DNA of 64,000 bases from NCBI RefSeq assembly GCF_000819865.1, contig NZ_CDDF01000005.1:293498-357497 (forward strand). The letters run 5' to 3'. The notes beneath the pieces were generated by a model that worked only from the letters and a program-made list of their open reading frames with translations, had not been told where the DNA came from and did not search any database. The DNA comes from Aeromonas eucrenophila. Lineage in GTDB: Bacteria > Pseudomonadota > Gammaproteobacteria > Enterobacterales > Aeromonadaceae. A program made the position numbers and the translations under genes. Every line of letters begins with the position of its first letter. Position 1 is the stretch's first letter. This document shows positions 1-11,466 of the stretch, in pieces.

Positions 1-1
1 T

Positions 2-76
<75 letters not shown>

Positions 77-92
77 GATTTCATGTAAAAAG

Positions 93-119
93 CCCACTCA
101 ATCGAGTGGGTTTTTTGTT
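93..119 (+). terminator. Rho-independent terminator after tRNA-Gly
   Basis: A perfect 7-bp stem (CCCACTC/GAGTGGG) with an AATC loop is followed directly by TTTTTTGTTT. It lies 16 nt after the tRNA and ends that transcription unit. Confidence 0.92.
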
Positions 120-170
120 TTCCGGCTCATCGGGTGGTGCCAGCTTCGCTTGTCTCGAACGCCGGAAACA

Positions 171-195
171 GAAGAGGCGCCAACGGCGCCTCTTC
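171..195 (-). terminator. Terminator of arcA
   Basis: An 11-bp perfect stem (GAAGAGGCGCC/GGCGCCTCTTC) with a 3-nt loop lies just past the arcA stop. On the minus strand it is followed by only a weak T stretch (TGTTT). Confidence 0.75.
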
Positions 196-224
196 TTACC
201 ACACAGGGATCTGACGAGCAGTGA

Positions 225-944
225 TTATTCCTGCTCCAGCTCGCCGCAGAAGCGGTAGCCTTCGCCATGGATAGTGGCGATGATCTCGGGGGTGTCACCC
301 ACGCTCTCGAAGTGCTTGCGGATGCGGCGGATGGTGACATCCACGGTGCGATCGTGAGGCTTGAGCTCACGGCCGGTCATCTTCTTGAGCAGCTCGGCAC
401 GGGTCTGGATCTGGCCCGGATTTTCGCAGAAGTGCAGCATGGCACGGAACTCGGAGCGCGGCAGCTTGAACATGTCGCCTGCCGGGCTGACCAGGGCGCG
501 GCTGTTGATGTCCAGTGCCCAGCCGTTGAACAGGTAACGTTCGACCAGCTTCTTCTCTTCGCCACCGGCCGTCACGTTCATGGTGCGGCTCAGCAGGTTG
601 CGGGCACGGATGGTCAGCTCACGGGGGTTGAACGGCTTGGTGATGTAATCATCGGCGCCGATCTCCAGACCCAGGATCTTGTCCACTTCGTTGTCACGAC
701 CGGTCAGGAACATCAGGGCGATGTTGTCATCTTCACGCAGCTCGCGTGCCAGCAGCAGGCCATTCTTGCCCGGCAGGTTGATGTCCATGATCACCAGATT
801 GATGGTGTGAGTGGTCAGGGCCTGGTGCATCTCGTCGCCATTGTTGGCTTCAAGCACTATGTAGCCTTCGGCCTCGAAGATACTTTTGAGCGTATTGCGA
901 GTGACCAGTTCGTCTTCGACGATCAGAATGTGCGGTGTTTGCAT
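225..944 (-). CDS. arcA: Two-component response regulator ArcA
   Basis: This 239-residue OmpR-family regulator is the DNA-binding half of the ArcB/ArcA redox system, which represses aerobic respiratory and TCA genes under low oxygen. The N-terminal receiver domain (about 1-120) shows the acidic pocket D11/E12, phosphoacceptor D54 in VIMDINLPG, and the conserved lysine K103 in ITKPF. The C-terminal winged helix (about 135-235) contains [14 protein letters not shown]. Length and sequence are near-identical to E. coli ArcA (238 residues). It is transcribed alone. The 590-bp upstream region carries an FNR-like box, in line with the FNR activation known for E. coli arcA. icd, which lies in this same window, belongs to a pathway ArcA is known to control. 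Confidence 0.98.
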   Translation of the reverse strand: MQTPHILIVEDELVTRNTLKSIFEAEGYIVLEANNGDEMHQALTTHTINLVIMDINLPGKNGLLLARELREDDNIALMFLTGRDNEVDKILGLEIGADDYITKPFNPRELTIRARNLLSRTMNVTAGGEEKKLVERYLFNGWALDINSRALVSPAGDMFKLPRSEFRAMLHFCENPGQIQTRAELLKKMTGRELKPHDRTVDVTIRRIRKHFESVGDTPEIIATIHGEGYRFCGELEQE

Positions 945-1533
945 TGAGTATTCCCAGATTCTTATCAGTTAATTTTCGAAATTTTAACACTCTTTGGCGT
1001 TATCCGACCGGTCCTGAAAATTTATTACGTCATCCTGGATATGAAAATCAGGTCGAATCATCGCGAATGTGGTATCAGCGTTGGCAAACATCCCTGTGCC
1101 ATGCATAGGCACTCATCAAGTCTGAGCGAGCAAAGCCTGAAAAGTCATCCATTACAAAAGTTGCTGCATTTTATCAGTTAACAGGCGCATAACAACACTC
1201 TTTGCCGTCAGATAGCAACTTTTTAACTCAGGTTTGATATAAGTCAATCCCTGAGTTCACTGCATGATACTTGGGCTGGCCCGCATTTTCGCCCCTATGA
1301 AATGTAATGGGATGTAACATGTGGTTGACATGGATTTGTGGGAAAACTACAGAAAACTGTGTCTTATTGCCCCTCGGCACCATCATCCAGGCCTGCCTGT
1401 GCCGTGGTCACGACCCCAAAATGCAGCCCATGTCCGAGCTCAGGACCTCAGCTCTGCCTCTCTCTGGATTGTCAGCATGACGGCTTGATGAAAGAATGAG
1501 CGGACTCACTCATTCCATGGAAGGATGCTGAAC
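945..1533. other. Long intergenic region between divergent arcA and rraA
   Basis: About 590 bp without a credible gene. Read directly it holds the nested palindrome at 1225-1257 and a plausible rightward promoter: -35 TTGACA at 1325-1330, 17-nt spacer, -10-like TACAGA at 1348-1353. A long regulatory region upstream of arcA with several promoters is known in E. coli, so most of this stretch is probably arcA control DNA. I see no hairpin with a T-run in it. Confidence 0.6.
1225..1257. promoter_or_regulatory. FNR-like box inside a larger inverted repeat, upstream of arcA
   Basis: TTGATATAAGTCAA at 1234-1247 matches the FNR consensus TTGATNNNNATCAA at 9 of 10 defined positions. It sits inside a perfect 8-bp inverted repeat, AACTCAGG (1225-1232) and CCTGAGTT (1250-1257). 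It lies about 290 bp upstream of the arcA start. FNR control of arcA is established in E. coli; the site here is inferred from sequence only. Confidence 0.5.
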
Positions 1534-2013
1534 ATGCTGGATTTACTGCCCGATCTTTGCGATGAACACGGCGATGCCCTGCAGGTGGCCGAGCCCCTGT
1601 TTCACGACTATGGCGGCAAGCCGCTGTTTTATGGCCAGGCGGTCACCCTCTCCTGTTTTGAAGACAACAGCCTGGTGCGCGAGCTGGTGACCCGTCCCGG
1701 TCAGGGCAAGGTGATGGTGATCGACGGCGGTGGTTCCCTGCGTCGTGCCTTGCTCGGGGATCAGCTGGCCATCAAGGCGGCGGAGCAGGGCTGGGAGGGG
1801 ATCCTCATCTACGGCGCGGTGCGGGATGTGGGCACCCTGGCGACCATGGCATTGGGGGTCAAGGCGCTGGCGGCCTGTCCGGTCAAGACCGAGAAGCTGG
1901 GGCGGGGCGAGCTGGATGCCGTGGTCTCTTTCGCCGGGGTGACCATAGCGCCGGGCGACTATGTCTACGCCGATCTCAATGGTGTGCTGGTGAGCGGGGC
2001 CCGGCTCATCTGA
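1534..2013 (+). CDS. rraA: Regulator of ribonuclease E activity A (RraA)
   Basis: RraA binds RNase E and inhibits its cleavage of RNA in the cytoplasm, slowing mRNA turnover. The 159-residue product has the family hallmarks VVEPLF-like [10 protein letters not shown] near the N-terminus, the glycine-rich [16 protein letters not shown], and [10 protein letters not shown]. An upstream in-frame ATG at 1525 abuts the GGAAGGA ribosome-binding sequence with no spacing. The ATG at 1534 has about 8 nt of spacing, so I chose it. The stop lies 4 bp from the convergent stop of the next gene, and no terminator separates them. The C-terminus is shorter than some homologues but the fold core looks complete. 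Confidence 0.93.
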   Translation: MLDLLPDLCDEHGDALQVAEPLFHDYGGKPLFYGQAVTLSCFEDNSLVRELVTRPGQGKVMVIDGGGSLRRALLGDQLAIKAAEQGWEGILIYGAVRDVGTLATMALGVKALAACPVKTEKLGRGELDAVVSFAGVTIAPGDYVYADLNGVLVSGARLI

Positions 2014-2017
2014 TGGC

Positions 2018-2494
2018 TCAGAAGTTGAAGCCCACTCCCAGGGTGAGGAACTGCTCAGTGCTGAAGGCGCTGACGCCGTAGTTGGCGGTGAGGGCGAGCT
2101 GGGGGGTCAGCAGCAGGCTGCTGTTGAGTTCCACCAGGGTGCTGGGTTTGCTCGTTTCCAGTTGCTTGAGCTGGCTGCCGATGTTGAGGGAGGGGGAGAG
2201 CTGATAGCGCACCCCTGAGCTGATATTGAAGCCGGCGGAATCACTGTTGGGGCCTACGGCGGGCCCAGCTTCCATATAGAGGCTGACATTATCCTCGACC
2301 GGGTATTGATAGCCGGTGTTGATGAGCCAGATGTCGAAGTTGTCGTTGTGGTGGGTCTGGGTGCCGAGCAGTACGCCCGAATAGCTCTTCACGTAGAGCT
2401 GGCTCTCTGATTCGGTCTGGAGAAAGCTCCAATCAGATGCCTGGGCCGAAAACGCGAGGCTTGATGTGAGCAACATGATGAGAGATTTGACCAT
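2018..2494 (-). CDS. Outer-membrane beta-barrel protein, function unknown
   Basis: A 158-residue exported protein. The signal peptide is about residues 1-19 (MVKSLIMLLTSSLAFSAQA, cut before SDW). The mature chain alternates polar and hydrophobic residues in short strands separated by turns (for example LYMEAGPAVGP, FNISSGVRYQLS, LALTANYGVSAF). It ends in phenylalanine (LGVGFNF), the usual C-terminal signature of BamA-inserted barrels. Size suggests an eight-stranded barrel. An upstream in-frame ATG would add 13 residues, but GGGAGGGG precedes the chosen ATG at 2494. I do not recognise a specific family. The gene is divergent from the META-domain lipoprotein gene and converges on rraA. Confidence 0.7.
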   Translation of the reverse strand: MVKSLIMLLTSSLAFSAQASDWSFLQTESESQLYVKSYSGVLLGTQTHHNDNFDIWLINTGYQYPVEDNVSLYMEAGPAVGPNSDSAGFNISSGVRYQLSPSLNIGSQLKQLETSKPSTLVELNSSLLLTPQLALTANYGVSAFSTEQFLTLGVGFNF

Positions 2495-2660
2495 TCGTTT
2501 CCCCTCCCTGGGTCCGAACAGGATCACAAGCATGGCACATGCCAGTGGGGAGTAAAGGCAACCTCGATCACAATAAAAGAGTTTTAATCGGCGCCACGCT
2601 CGTGGTACACAGGCCCCTCATTCCGCGTCTTCACGCTTTTTTCCATCGGGAGATGAACGC

Positions 2661-3050
2661 ATGAACAAGAAACTGACCCTGCTGGCCGCACTGGCCCTGG
2701 GAGGCTGCGCCATGGCAACGGGTTCCAATATGGCAGAGTTGCAGGCATCGAACTGGCAACTGCAAGGGGCGAGCGGCGACGCCTTCACCCTGCAGGTCGC
2801 CGGTGACAAGGTGGCCGGTAAGGGCGGCTGCAACCGCTACTTTGGCGCCATCACCCAGCAAGGTGAGGGTGTCTTGGTGCTGGGCCCGCTGGGGGCGACC
2901 CGCATGATGTGCATGGGGGATCTAGCCGGTAAGGAGATGAGCTATCTGCAGACTCTGGAGAAGGTCGCGACCTTCCAGATCAAGGGCCAGCAACTGGTGC
3001 TGAGCGATGCCAACAAAGCGGCGCTGCTCACCTTCGATGCCGTGAAATAA
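2661..3050 (+). CDS. META-domain (HslJ-like) lipoprotein
   Basis: A 129-residue lipoprotein. The lipobox LALGGC gives a lipidated Cys16 after a short hydrophobic signal. The body (about 25-128) is a META domain, with GGCNRYFGAI and LGPLGATRMMCMG as the family's typical conserved stretches (G-x-C-N and T-x-M-x-C). Proteins of this family include E. coli HslJ, linked to heat shock and novobiocin resistance; the biochemical role is unclear. A good ribosome-binding site (GGGAGATGAACGC) precedes the ATG. It is followed by a bidirectional terminator shared with aceK. Confidence 0.85.
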   Translation: MNKKLTLLAALALGGCAMATGSNMAELQASNWQLQGASGDAFTLQVAGDKVAGKGGCNRYFGAITQQGEGVLVLGPLGATRMMCMGDLAGKEMSYLQTLEKVATFQIKGQQLVLSDANKAALLTFDAVK

Positions 3051-3099
3051 TCGGCACTGCCGTCAGCGTCTGTCGCAACCGGACGCCGGCATCGAAGCG

Positions 3100-3126
3100 A
3101 AAAAGGGACGCCGTGGCGTCCCTTTT
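3100..3126. terminator. Bidirectional terminator between META lipoprotein gene and aceK
   Basis: The stem GGGACGCC/GGCGTCCC is flanked by AAAAA on the left and TTTTT on the right, so it can end transcription from both sides. Convergent genes stop on either side. Confidence 0.88.
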
Positions 3127-3150
3127 TGATGGGTATTTGGATGAGATGAC

Positions 3151-4935
<1,785 letters not shown>

Positions 4936-5074
4936 TCACTCTTCTGGCCACTATGGCAACATTCAAACATCCGTTCAAGTGGCAATTCATGGGCAGAAAC
5001 GGTAGATTGCGCCCCTGTTTTGCCGACGGTTCCCCGCTGTTTGCGCCGTCGGCCCTGCCCAATGAGGAAACCCA

Positions 5075-5767
5075 ATGAAACTCTATTTTGTGCTGGTGGC
5101 GCCGGCCCGGGCGGCCAACGTGGGCGCGGCCGCCCGCGCCATGAAAACCATGGGCTTCGATGCCATGCGTCTGGTGGCGAGCCGGGTACACGAAGAGGAG
5201 GAGGCGAGCTGGGTGGCTCACGGGGCGCAGGAGATCCTGGCCGAGGCACAAGCCTTCGATACCCTGGAAGAGGCCCTCGCCGACATGGATCTGGTGGTCG
5301 CCACCACGGCGCGCCAGCGCGGTCGTTATCAGCACTACCTCACCCCGGCGGAGATCCGAGATCAGATCCGCGCCAAACCGTCCCTGGGCAAGGTCGCCAT
5401 CGTCTTCGGCTGCGAGGAGTCGGGCCTCTCCAACGAACAGCTCGCCCAGGTGGATCTCATCAGCTATTTGCCCCTCAAGGTGAGCTATCCCTCCCTGAAC
5501 CTGGGTCAGGCGATCATGCTGTATGCCTACGAGATGAGCCCCTTGCTGGACGAGGCCGAGGTCGTAGCAGAAAATTTTGATAACACCGGACAGGTTCGGG
5601 TGCTGAAATCAAAAACAGCAGAAATTCTCGGTGAACTCGGAGTTTCGCAGGATGAAAAACTGCATCAGTGGGTGATGGACCGAGTACCCATGCTGCCGCA
5701 GCGGGATCTGAATATGCTGCATCTGCTCTGTAAAGACCTCGCTCGCAAGTTCGGCAAAGAGGTTTAG
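5075..5767 (+). CDS. yjtD: SpoU-family RNA methyltransferase YjtD (LasT-like)
   Basis: A 230-residue predicted SAM-dependent RNA 2'-O-methyltransferase of the SPOUT/TrmH superfamily. The N-terminus VLVAPARAANVGAAARAM is the family's first motif. The knot region shows AIVFGCEESGLSNEQ and YPSLNLGQAIMLYAYEM, the second and third SpoU motifs. It aligns with E. coli YjtD, which lies immediately upstream of thrL there as well, so the neighbourhood is conserved. TrmJ is a related family of similar size; the thr linkage and overall sequence favour YjtD. The exact RNA target is not known to me. Confidence 0.9.
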   Translation: MKLYFVLVAPARAANVGAAARAMKTMGFDAMRLVASRVHEEEEASWVAHGAQEILAEAQAFDTLEEALADMDLVVATTARQRGRYQHYLTPAEIRDQIRAKPSLGKVAIVFGCEESGLSNEQLAQVDLISYLPLKVSYPSLNLGQAIMLYAYEMSPLLDEAEVVAENFDNTGQVRVLKSKTAEILGELGVSQDEKLHQWVMDRVPMLPQRDLNMLHLLCKDLARKFGKEV

Positions 5768-5768
5768 G

Positions 5769-5798
5769 TTGACAGCCTTGCTGTCGGCGCGGTATTGC
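5769..5798 (+). promoter_or_regulatory. Candidate promoter of the threonine operon
   Basis: -35 TTGACA (5769-5774) is separated by 18 nt from a -10-like TATTGC (5793-5798), directly after the yjtD stop and about 30 nt before the thrL start. This position fits transcription of the thr leader. Confidence 0.5.
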
Positions 5799-5829
5799 TA
5801 AAAGCCAGCTTCGTTCAAGAGTGTTCGTC

Positions 5830-5904
5830 ATGCAGTCATTCATCAACGTCATCACCACCACCATTATTACCGGTACCACCACAGGTGGCACTGGGGCCGG
5901 TTGA
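5830..5904 (+). CDS. thrL: thr operon leader peptide
   Basis: A 24-codon ORF starting ATG CAG TCA TTC. It encodes eight Thr and four Ile residues, including the run TTTIITGTTTGGT, so ribosome stalling reports on charged tRNA-Thr and tRNA-Ile. E. coli ThrL (about 21 residues) has the same composition bias. The stop at 5902 lies 26 nt before the attenuator, and thrA begins 60 nt after it. An in-frame GTG at 5821 is an alternative start. No strong ribosome-binding site is visible. Confidence 0.92.
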   Translation: MQSFINVITTTIITGTTTGGTGAG

Positions 5905-5930
5905 TGCGCTGACGAACAAGCACAGAAATC

Positions 5931-5966
5931 AAAAAAGGCCCGTACCCACCCAGTACGGGCCTTTTT
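5931..5966 (+). terminator. Threonine operon attenuator
   Basis: A perfect 9-bp stem, GGCCCGTAC (5937-5945) and GTACGGGCC (5953-5961), with a 7-nt loop is preceded by AAAAAA and followed by TTTTT. Its position between thrL and thrA makes it the attenuator. When ribosomes stall on Thr/Ile codons an alternative upstream pairing should prevent it forming. Confidence 0.93.
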
Positions 5967-6027
5967 GTTGGATGATTTTCAGAACCATATTCGGGCAGAT
6001 TTTTAAGGATCACAGGGAGAGAAAGCG

Positions 6028-8487
6028 ATGAGAGTGTTGAAGTTTGGCGGGTCGTCACTGGCCGATGCAGAGCGTTTCTTACGGGTAGCCGATATCGCGG
6101 TGAACACCCACGGCCAATCTCAGGTAGCCCTGGTGCTGTCGGCCCCGGCCAAGGTGACCAACCATCTGGTGGCCCTGGTTGAGCAGACCAGTCGCGGCAT
6201 GGATGCAAGCAGCACATTGTTCGAAATCAACGGCATCTTCTCTCGCCTGCTGGCGGGGCTGAAGGCCGCCTATCCGGCGCTGGATGACAAGGCGCTGCTG
6301 GCGCGCCTGACCAGTGAACTGGATCAGGTGGAGCGGCTGATGCAGGGCATCCGGCTGCTCGGGCTCTGCCCGGACAACGTGCAGGCCCGTATCCTGAGCC
6401 GCGGCGAGAATCTCTCCATCGCCTTCATGCACGAGCTGCTGCGGGTGCGTGGTCTCGAGCTGGATCTCATCGTGCCGGAGCAGTTGCTGGCCACCGACGG
6501 CGGCTATCTGGAAGCCCACGTCGACATCGAGGCCTCCCGCCTGCGCTTCGCCGCCAAGGGACTGCGCAGCGATTGCCTCTACCTGATGCCGGGCTTCACC
6601 GGTGGCAGCGACAAGGGTGAGACCGTGCTGCTGGGCCGCAACGGCTCCGACTACAGTGCCGCCGTGCTGGCCGCCTGCGTCGATGCCGAGTGCTGCGAGA
6701 TCTGGACCGACGTGGAGGGTTGCTACAACTGCGACCCGCGCCTGGTGCCGGACGCCTACCTGCTGAAAACTCTCTCCTACAAGGAGGCGATGGAGCTTTC
6801 CTACTTCGGCGCCAAGGTGCTGCACCCGAAAACCATCGCCCCCGTGGCCCAGTTCCACATTCCCTGCCTCATCAAGAACAGCTTCAACCCGCAGGGGCCG
6901 GGGACGCTTATCGGCGTCGAGCAGGGGGACGATGACCTCAAAGTGAAGGCCATCTCGGATCTCTCCGGCATGTGCATGTTCAACGTCTCCGGCCCCGGCA
7001 TGAAGGGCATGGTGGGCATGGCGGGCCGGATCTTCTCCGCTGTTTCCCGCGCCGGGGTCAGCATAGTGCTGATTACCCAGTCATCAAGCGAGTACAGCGT
7101 CAGCTTCTGTATCCACAGCTACGACAGCGACAAGACCCGCAAGGTGCTGGAGCGCGAGTTCGAGCTGGAATTCAAGAACCAGCTGCTGGATCCGCTCGAG
7201 ATCATGACCGATCTCGCCATCATCTCCCTCATCGGCGACGGCATGCGCACCAGCAAGGGGATGGCGGCCCGCTTCTTCACCTCCCTGGCCCAGGCCTCCA
7301 TCAACATCGTCGCCATCGCCCAAGGCTCGAGCGAGCGATCTATCTCCGCCGTGGTGCGGGATCGCAAGGTGGCCGAGGCCATCAAGGCCTGCCACCAGAA
7401 CTTCTTCGGCAGCCAGCAGTTTATCGACTTGTTCGTGGTCGGTGTCGGTGGCGTCGGCGCGGCCCTGGTGGATCAGATCGCCCGCCAGCAACCCGTGCTG
7501 GCCGAGCAGGGCACAGGACTGCGGGTGGTCGGCATCGCCAACAGCCGTCAGATGGCGGTCAACAAGGATGGGCTGAACCTCGCCAACTGGCGCGAGCAGC
7601 TGGTGGAAGCCCGTGACAGCTTCAGCCTGGAGGCGGTGAAAAAAGCGGTGGAAGAGAGCCACCTCATCAACCCGGTGATCGTCGATTGCACCTCCTCCGA
7701 GGCCGTCGCCGTCCAGTATGCGGACTTCCTGGCCGCCGGTTTCCACGTGGTGACCCCGAACAAGAAGGCGAACACCGGATCGCTGGATTACTACAAGGCG
7801 CTGCGCCGCACCGCCCGCCAGACCCGTCGCAAGTTCCTGTACGAGACCAACGTCGGTGCCGGTCTGCCGGTCATCGAGAACCTGCAGAACCTCATCAAGG
7901 CCGGCGACAAGCTGCGCGCCTTCGACGGTGTGCTGTCCGGCTCGCTCTCCTTTATCTTCGGCAAGCTGGACGAGGGCATGGCCTTCTCCGAGGCCACCGG
8001 GATCGCCCGTGGCAACGGCTTCACCGAGCCGGATCCCCGCGACGATTTGAACGGCATGGACGTGGCCCGCAAGCTGCTGATCCTGGCGCGCGAGGCCGGC
8101 ATGGCGCTGGAGCTGTCCGATGTGGAAGTCGAGCAGGCACTGCCGCCGGGCTTCGATGTCAGCGGCGACGTGGAAGCCTTTATGGCCCGCCTGCCCGAGG
8201 CTGACGGCTGGTTCCGCGACCAGTTCGCGCTGGCCCAGAGCGAGGGCAAGGTGCTGCGCTACGTGGGCTCCATCGAGGGGGGCAAGTGCAAGGTCGCCAT
8301 CAAGGCGGTCGGTGCCGATGAACCGCTGTTCAAGGTCAAAGACGGAGAGAACGCGCTCGCCTTCTTCTCCACCTATTACCAGCCTATCCCCCTGGTGCTG
8401 CGCGGCTATGGCGCCGGTACCGAGGTGACCGCCGCCGGTGTCTTCGCCGACGTGCTGCGCACCCAGAACTGGAAGCAGGAGCTATAA
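6028..8487 (+). CDS. thrA: Bifunctional aspartokinase I / homoserine dehydrogenase I
   Basis: An 819-residue fusion catalysing the first and third steps from aspartate to threonine. The aspartokinase part begins with [12 protein letters not shown] (residues 3-14). The central ACT-type regulatory domains lie around 315-460 ([41 protein letters not shown]), where threonine feedback acts. The dehydrogenase part begins with the NAD(P) motif [15 protein letters not shown] and includes [11 protein letters not shown]. Length matches E. coli ThrA (820). It is the first structural gene after the attenuator, and thrB starts 2 nt after its stop. The ribosome-binding site is GGGAGAG. Confidence 0.98.
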   Translation: MRVLKFGGSSLADAERFLRVADIAVNTHGQSQVALVLSAPAKVTNHLVALVEQTSRGMDASSTLFEINGIFSRLLAGLKAAYPALDDKALLARLTSELDQVERLMQGIRLLGLCPDNVQARILSRGENLSIAFMHELLRVRGLELDLIVPEQLLATDGGYLEAHVDIEASRLRFAAKGLRSDCLYLMPGFTGGSDKGETVLLGRNGSDYSAAVLAACVDAECCEIWTDVEGCYNCDPRLVPDAYLLKTLSYKEAMELSYFGAKVLHPKTIAPVAQFHIPCLIKNSFNPQGPGTLIGVEQGDDDLKVKAISDLSGMCMFNVSGPGMKGMVGMAGRIFSAVSRAGVSIVLITQSSSEYSVSFCIHSYDSDKTRKVLEREFELEFKNQLLDPLEIMTDLAIISLIGDGMRTSKGMAARFFTSLAQASINIVAIAQGSSERSISAVVRDRKVAEAIKACHQNFFGSQQFIDLFVVGVGGVGAALVDQIARQQPVLAEQGTGLRVVGIANSRQMAVNKDGLNLANWREQLVEARDSFSLEAVKKAVEESHLINPVIVDCTSSEAVAVQYADFLAAGFHVVTPNKKANTGSLDYYKALRRTARQTRRKFLYETNVGAGLPVIENLQNLIKAGDKLRAFDGVLSGSLSFIFGKLDEGMAFSEATGIARGNGFTEPDPRDDLNGMDVARKLLILAREAGMALELSDVEVEQALPPGFDVSGDVEAFMARLPEADGWFRDQFALAQSEGKVLRYVGSIEGGKCKVAIKAVGADEPLFKVKDGENALAFFSTYYQPIPLVLRGYGAGTEVTAAGVFADVLRTQNWKQEL

Positions 8488-8489
8488 GC

Positions 8490-9464
8490 ATGAGTTCAGA
8501 CATGTACGGCAGCGTAGTGGCCTATGCCCCGGCCTCCAGCGCCAACCTGAGCGTGGGATTCGATGTGTTGGGGGCGGCCCTCGCCCCCGTGGATGGCTCC
8601 CTCTTGGGGGATCGCGTCCAGGTCAAAGCGGCAGAAGTTTCCTTCGCGCTCTCTTCCGTGGGCCGCTATGCCCACAAGCTGCCGGATGATCCCAAGAAGA
8701 ACATCCTCTACGACTGCTGGGTAGGCTACGGCGAGGCGCTGGAGAAGCGCGGCCTGAAGCTGAGACCGCTTGAGATGGTGTTGGAGAAGAACCTGCCGGT
8801 GGGCTCGGGTCTGGGATCCAGCGCCTGCAGCGTGGTGGCGGCACTGGAGGGGCTCAACGCCTTCCACGATAATCCGCTTAACGAACACGATATGCTGCTG
8901 CTGATGGGGGAGATGGAAGGACGAATCTCTGGCTCAGTGCACTACGACAACGTGGCCCCCTGCTATCTCGGCGGCATGCAGCTGATCGTGGAGGAGGCGG
9001 GTGTCATCAGCCAGGGCATTCCGGTGTTCGAGCAATGGTATTGGGTGGTCTGCTACCCGGGCACCGTCGTCTCCACCGCCGCCGCCCGCGCCATACTGCC
9101 GGCCCAGTATCGCCGCCAGGACTGCCTCACCTACGGCCGTCGGCTGGCGGCCTTCGTGCACGCCAGCTACAGCCAGCAGGAAGGGCTGGCGGCGAGCGTG
9201 CTCAAAGACGTGATCGCCGAGCCCTATCGCGCGGCCCTGATCGAGGGTTTCAACGAGGTGCGGGCCCAGGCGGCCCAGAACGGGGCGCTCGCCACCGGCA
9301 TCTCGGGCTCTGGCCCCAGCGTATTCGTGGTGATGAAGGATCTGGCCCAGGCCGAGCGCATGAAGGATTGGATGGACGCACATTTCGTGCAGAACGAAGA
9401 TGGATTTGCCCGGGTCTGTAAATTGGACATGGCCGGGGCACGGGTAACAGGAAGCGAGCTATGA
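8490..9464 (+). CDS. thrB: Homoserine kinase
   Basis: A GHMP-family kinase of 324 residues that phosphorylates homoserine to O-phosphohomoserine. It shows [18 protein letters not shown] at the N-terminus, the ATP-binding glycine-rich loop [14 protein letters not shown], and the C-terminal motif [12 protein letters not shown]. It starts 2 nt after thrA and overlaps thrC by 4 nt (ATGA), so the three are translationally coupled. The first few residues (MSSDM) precede the conserved start by a little; M5 is a possible alternative start. Confidence 0.97.
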   Translation: MSSDMYGSVVAYAPASSANLSVGFDVLGAALAPVDGSLLGDRVQVKAAEVSFALSSVGRYAHKLPDDPKKNILYDCWVGYGEALEKRGLKLRPLEMVLEKNLPVGSGLGSSACSVVAALEGLNAFHDNPLNEHDMLLLMGEMEGRISGSVHYDNVAPCYLGGMQLIVEEAGVISQGIPVFEQWYWVVCYPGTVVSTAAARAILPAQYRRQDCLTYGRRLAAFVHASYSQQEGLAASVLKDVIAEPYRAALIEGFNEVRAQAAQNGALATGISGSGPSVFVVMKDLAQAERMKDWMDAHFVQNEDGFARVCKLDMAGARVTGSEL

Positions 9465-10735
9465 ATCTTTACAATATCAAGGACAAGAGTGAACAGGTCA
9501 GCTTCGCCCAGGCGGTGCGTCAGGGTCTGGGTCGCGAGCAGGGGCTCTTCTTCCCCGAGAAACTCGAGCCGCTGGCCGACGTGGACGCCCTGCTGGCGCT
9601 GCCGCTGGCCGAGCGTTCCGCTCGCATCATCAGCCACCTGCTGGGAGATGAAGTACCTGCCGCTAAAGTGAGCGAGCTGATTGACGCCGCCTTCACCTTC
9701 CCGGCGCCTCTGGTCAAATTGAAAGACGGCACCTATGCCCTGGAGCTGTTCCACGGCCCGACCCTGGCGTTCAAGGACTTCGGCGGCCGCTTTATGGCCC
9801 AGTGCCTGGCCGCGTTCAGGACCAACGACAAGATCACCATCTTGACCGCCACCTCCGGCGACACCGGCGCCGCCGTGGCCCACGCCTTCTACGGGCTGGA
9901 GGGGATCGAAGTGGTCATCCTCTATCCCAAGGGCAAGATCAGCCCCTTGCAGGAGGCGCTGTTCTGCACCCTCGGCGGCAACATCCGCACCATCGCCATC
10001 GACGGCGACTTCGATGCCTGTCAGGCGCTGGTGAAGGATGCGTTCGATGACGAGGTGCTGAAGAAAGTCATCGGCCTGAACTCCGCCAATTCCATCAACA
10101 TCAGCCGCTTGCTGGCCCAGGTCTGCTACTACTTCGAGGCGCTGGCCCAGCTGCCACGATCCGAGCGCCATAAAGCGGTCATCAGCGTTCCGTCCGGCAA
10201 CTTCGGCAACCTGACCGCGGGCCTCATCGCCAAGGCGCTGGGGCTGCCGGTGAAGCGCTTTATCGCCGCCACCAACGCCAACGACACTGTGCCGCGCTAC
10301 CTCAAATCCGGCCAGTGGGAGCCGCACCAGACGGTCGCGACCCTCTCCAACGCCATGGACGTGAGCCGCCCCAACAACTGGCCTAGGGTAGAGGAGCTGT
10401 GCCGCCGCAATGGCTGGGCGCTGGAGACCCTGGGCTCCGGCATGCGTGACGACGCCCAGACCCGCGATGCGTTGCAGCGCCTGCACCAGCTGGATTACCT
10501 GTGCGAGCCCCACGGCGCCATCGCCTGGGATCTGCTGGGTGAGCAGCTCGCTGAGGACGAAGTAGGGGTTTTCCTCTGCACCGCCCATCCCGCCAAGTTC
10601 AAGGAGTCGGTGGACGCGATCCTGGGGCTGGACGTGCCGCTGCCGGGGCCCCTGGCCAAGCATGCCGCCCTGCCGCTCTTGTCCCACAACCTGCCGGCGG
10701 AGTTCGCCCCCCTACGGGCCTTCCTGCTCGGTTAA
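9461..10735 (+). CDS. thrC: Threonine synthase
   Basis: A 424-residue PLP enzyme that converts O-phosphohomoserine to threonine, the last step of the pathway. The Schiff-base lysine is K105 in LAFKDFGGR. The PLP-phosphate and substrate segments [10 protein letters not shown] and [10 protein letters not shown] are intact. It overlaps the thrB stop by 4 nt and is followed by a strong terminator, so the operon is thrLABC. Confidence 0.98.
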   Translation: MNLYNIKDKSEQVSFAQAVRQGLGREQGLFFPEKLEPLADVDALLALPLAERSARIISHLLGDEVPAAKVSELIDAAFTFPAPLVKLKDGTYALELFHGPTLAFKDFGGRFMAQCLAAFRTNDKITILTATSGDTGAAVAHAFYGLEGIEVVILYPKGKISPLQEALFCTLGGNIRTIAIDGDFDACQALVKDAFDDEVLKKVIGLNSANSINISRLLAQVCYYFEALAQLPRSERHKAVISVPSGNFGNLTAGLIAKALGLPVKRFIAATNANDTVPRYLKSGQWEPHQTVATLSNAMDVSRPNNWPRVEELCRRNGWALETLGSGMRDDAQTRDALQRLHQLDYLCEPHGAIAWDLLGEQLAEDEVGVFLCTAHPAKFKESVDAILGLDVPLPGPLAKHAALPLLSHNLPAEFAPLRAFLLG

Positions 10736-10743
10736 GCAACCTC

Positions 10744-10776
10744 AAACATCCCCCGACCTCGGGGGATGTTTGTTTT
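10744..10776 (+). terminator. Terminator of the thr operon
   Basis: An 11-12-bp stem (AAACATCCCCC/GGGGGATGTTT) with a short loop is followed by GTTTT. It lies 8 nt past the thrC stop. Confidence 0.92.
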
Positions 10777-10863
10777 CAGCCTCCGGCGGGGAAACCGCCT
10801 TGGATTAAGAACCTACTCACGGCCTCGCAGTAAGAGTGTGAACCGCTTCTAAGGAGCACAGTT

Positions 10864-11298
10864 ATGAGCCAGCATCCGCTACGCCAGCTTATCGAGACCT
10901 GCGACGCCGCCATCTCCCGGCGCGACTTCGATGGCCTGATGGCCTTCTATGCCGAGGACGCCGCCCTGGTGGTCAAACCCGGCATGGTGGTGCGCGGCAT
11001 CCCCGCTATCCGCCGCGCCTTCACGGCTATATCCGATTATTTTCAGGGCCAGCTCGAGGTCACTCAGGGCGCCATGGAGGTGATCGAAGGGGCCGACAAT
11101 GCATTGGTGATCATGGAGACCCGGCTGCGATATCCCGACGGTGAGGGTGGCTGGATCGACGAGAATCGGCGTGCTACCTATGTGTTTCGACAGGAAGGAA
11201 ATGAACAGTGGCGTTGCACCATAGATAACTCCTATGGGACGACATTGCTGGCTCTCACCCTGGATTCCTGTTTGGTTGGAAGGGGAGCTAAGTTGTGA
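10864..11298 (+). CDS. SnoaL/YybH-like NTF2-fold protein
   Basis: A 144-residue cytoplasmic protein with the small alpha+beta barrel of the SnoaL/ketosteroid-isomerase-like (DUF4440) group. It shows the helical N-terminus with FDGLMAFYAEDAALVVKPG, the central GIPAIRRAFTAISDYF, and the barrel strands ending in WRCTIDNSYG. Members bind or convert small hydrophobic molecules, but no specific substrate can be named. The last 15 residues after YGTTLL extend beyond the usual end of the fold. It has its own ribosome-binding site (AAGGAG) and appears monocistronic. It is the last typical high-GC gene before the AT-rich defence island. Confidence 0.75.
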   Translation: MSQHPLRQLIETCDAAISRRDFDGLMAFYAEDAALVVKPGMVVRGIPAIRRAFTAISDYFQGQLEVTQGAMEVIEGADNALVIMETRLRYPDGEGGWIDENRRATYVFRQEGNEQWRCTIDNSYGTTLLALTLDSCLVGRGAKL

Positions 11299-11404
11299 GC
11301 CAGCCGAGTAATGGCTGGCTCAGAAAGGTGGGTGTTCCAGATTTTCTTCCATGTTCAGGATGGGCTTGAAATTGATACCGAAGAAAGTGCAGTCTAAAGT
11401 AGCA

Positions 11405-11436
11405 TAAATAAAGACACCGGTTTGATGCCGGTGTCT
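11405..11436 (-). terminator. Terminator of the Thoeris operon
   Basis: A perfect 9-bp stem (AGACACCGG/CCGGTGTCT) with a 7-nt loop. Read on the minus strand it is followed by TTTATTTAT. It lies 30 nt past the stop of the TIR gene. Confidence 0.8.
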
Positions 11437-11466
11437 AGTGATAACTAGATTGTACTGACTTCATAA

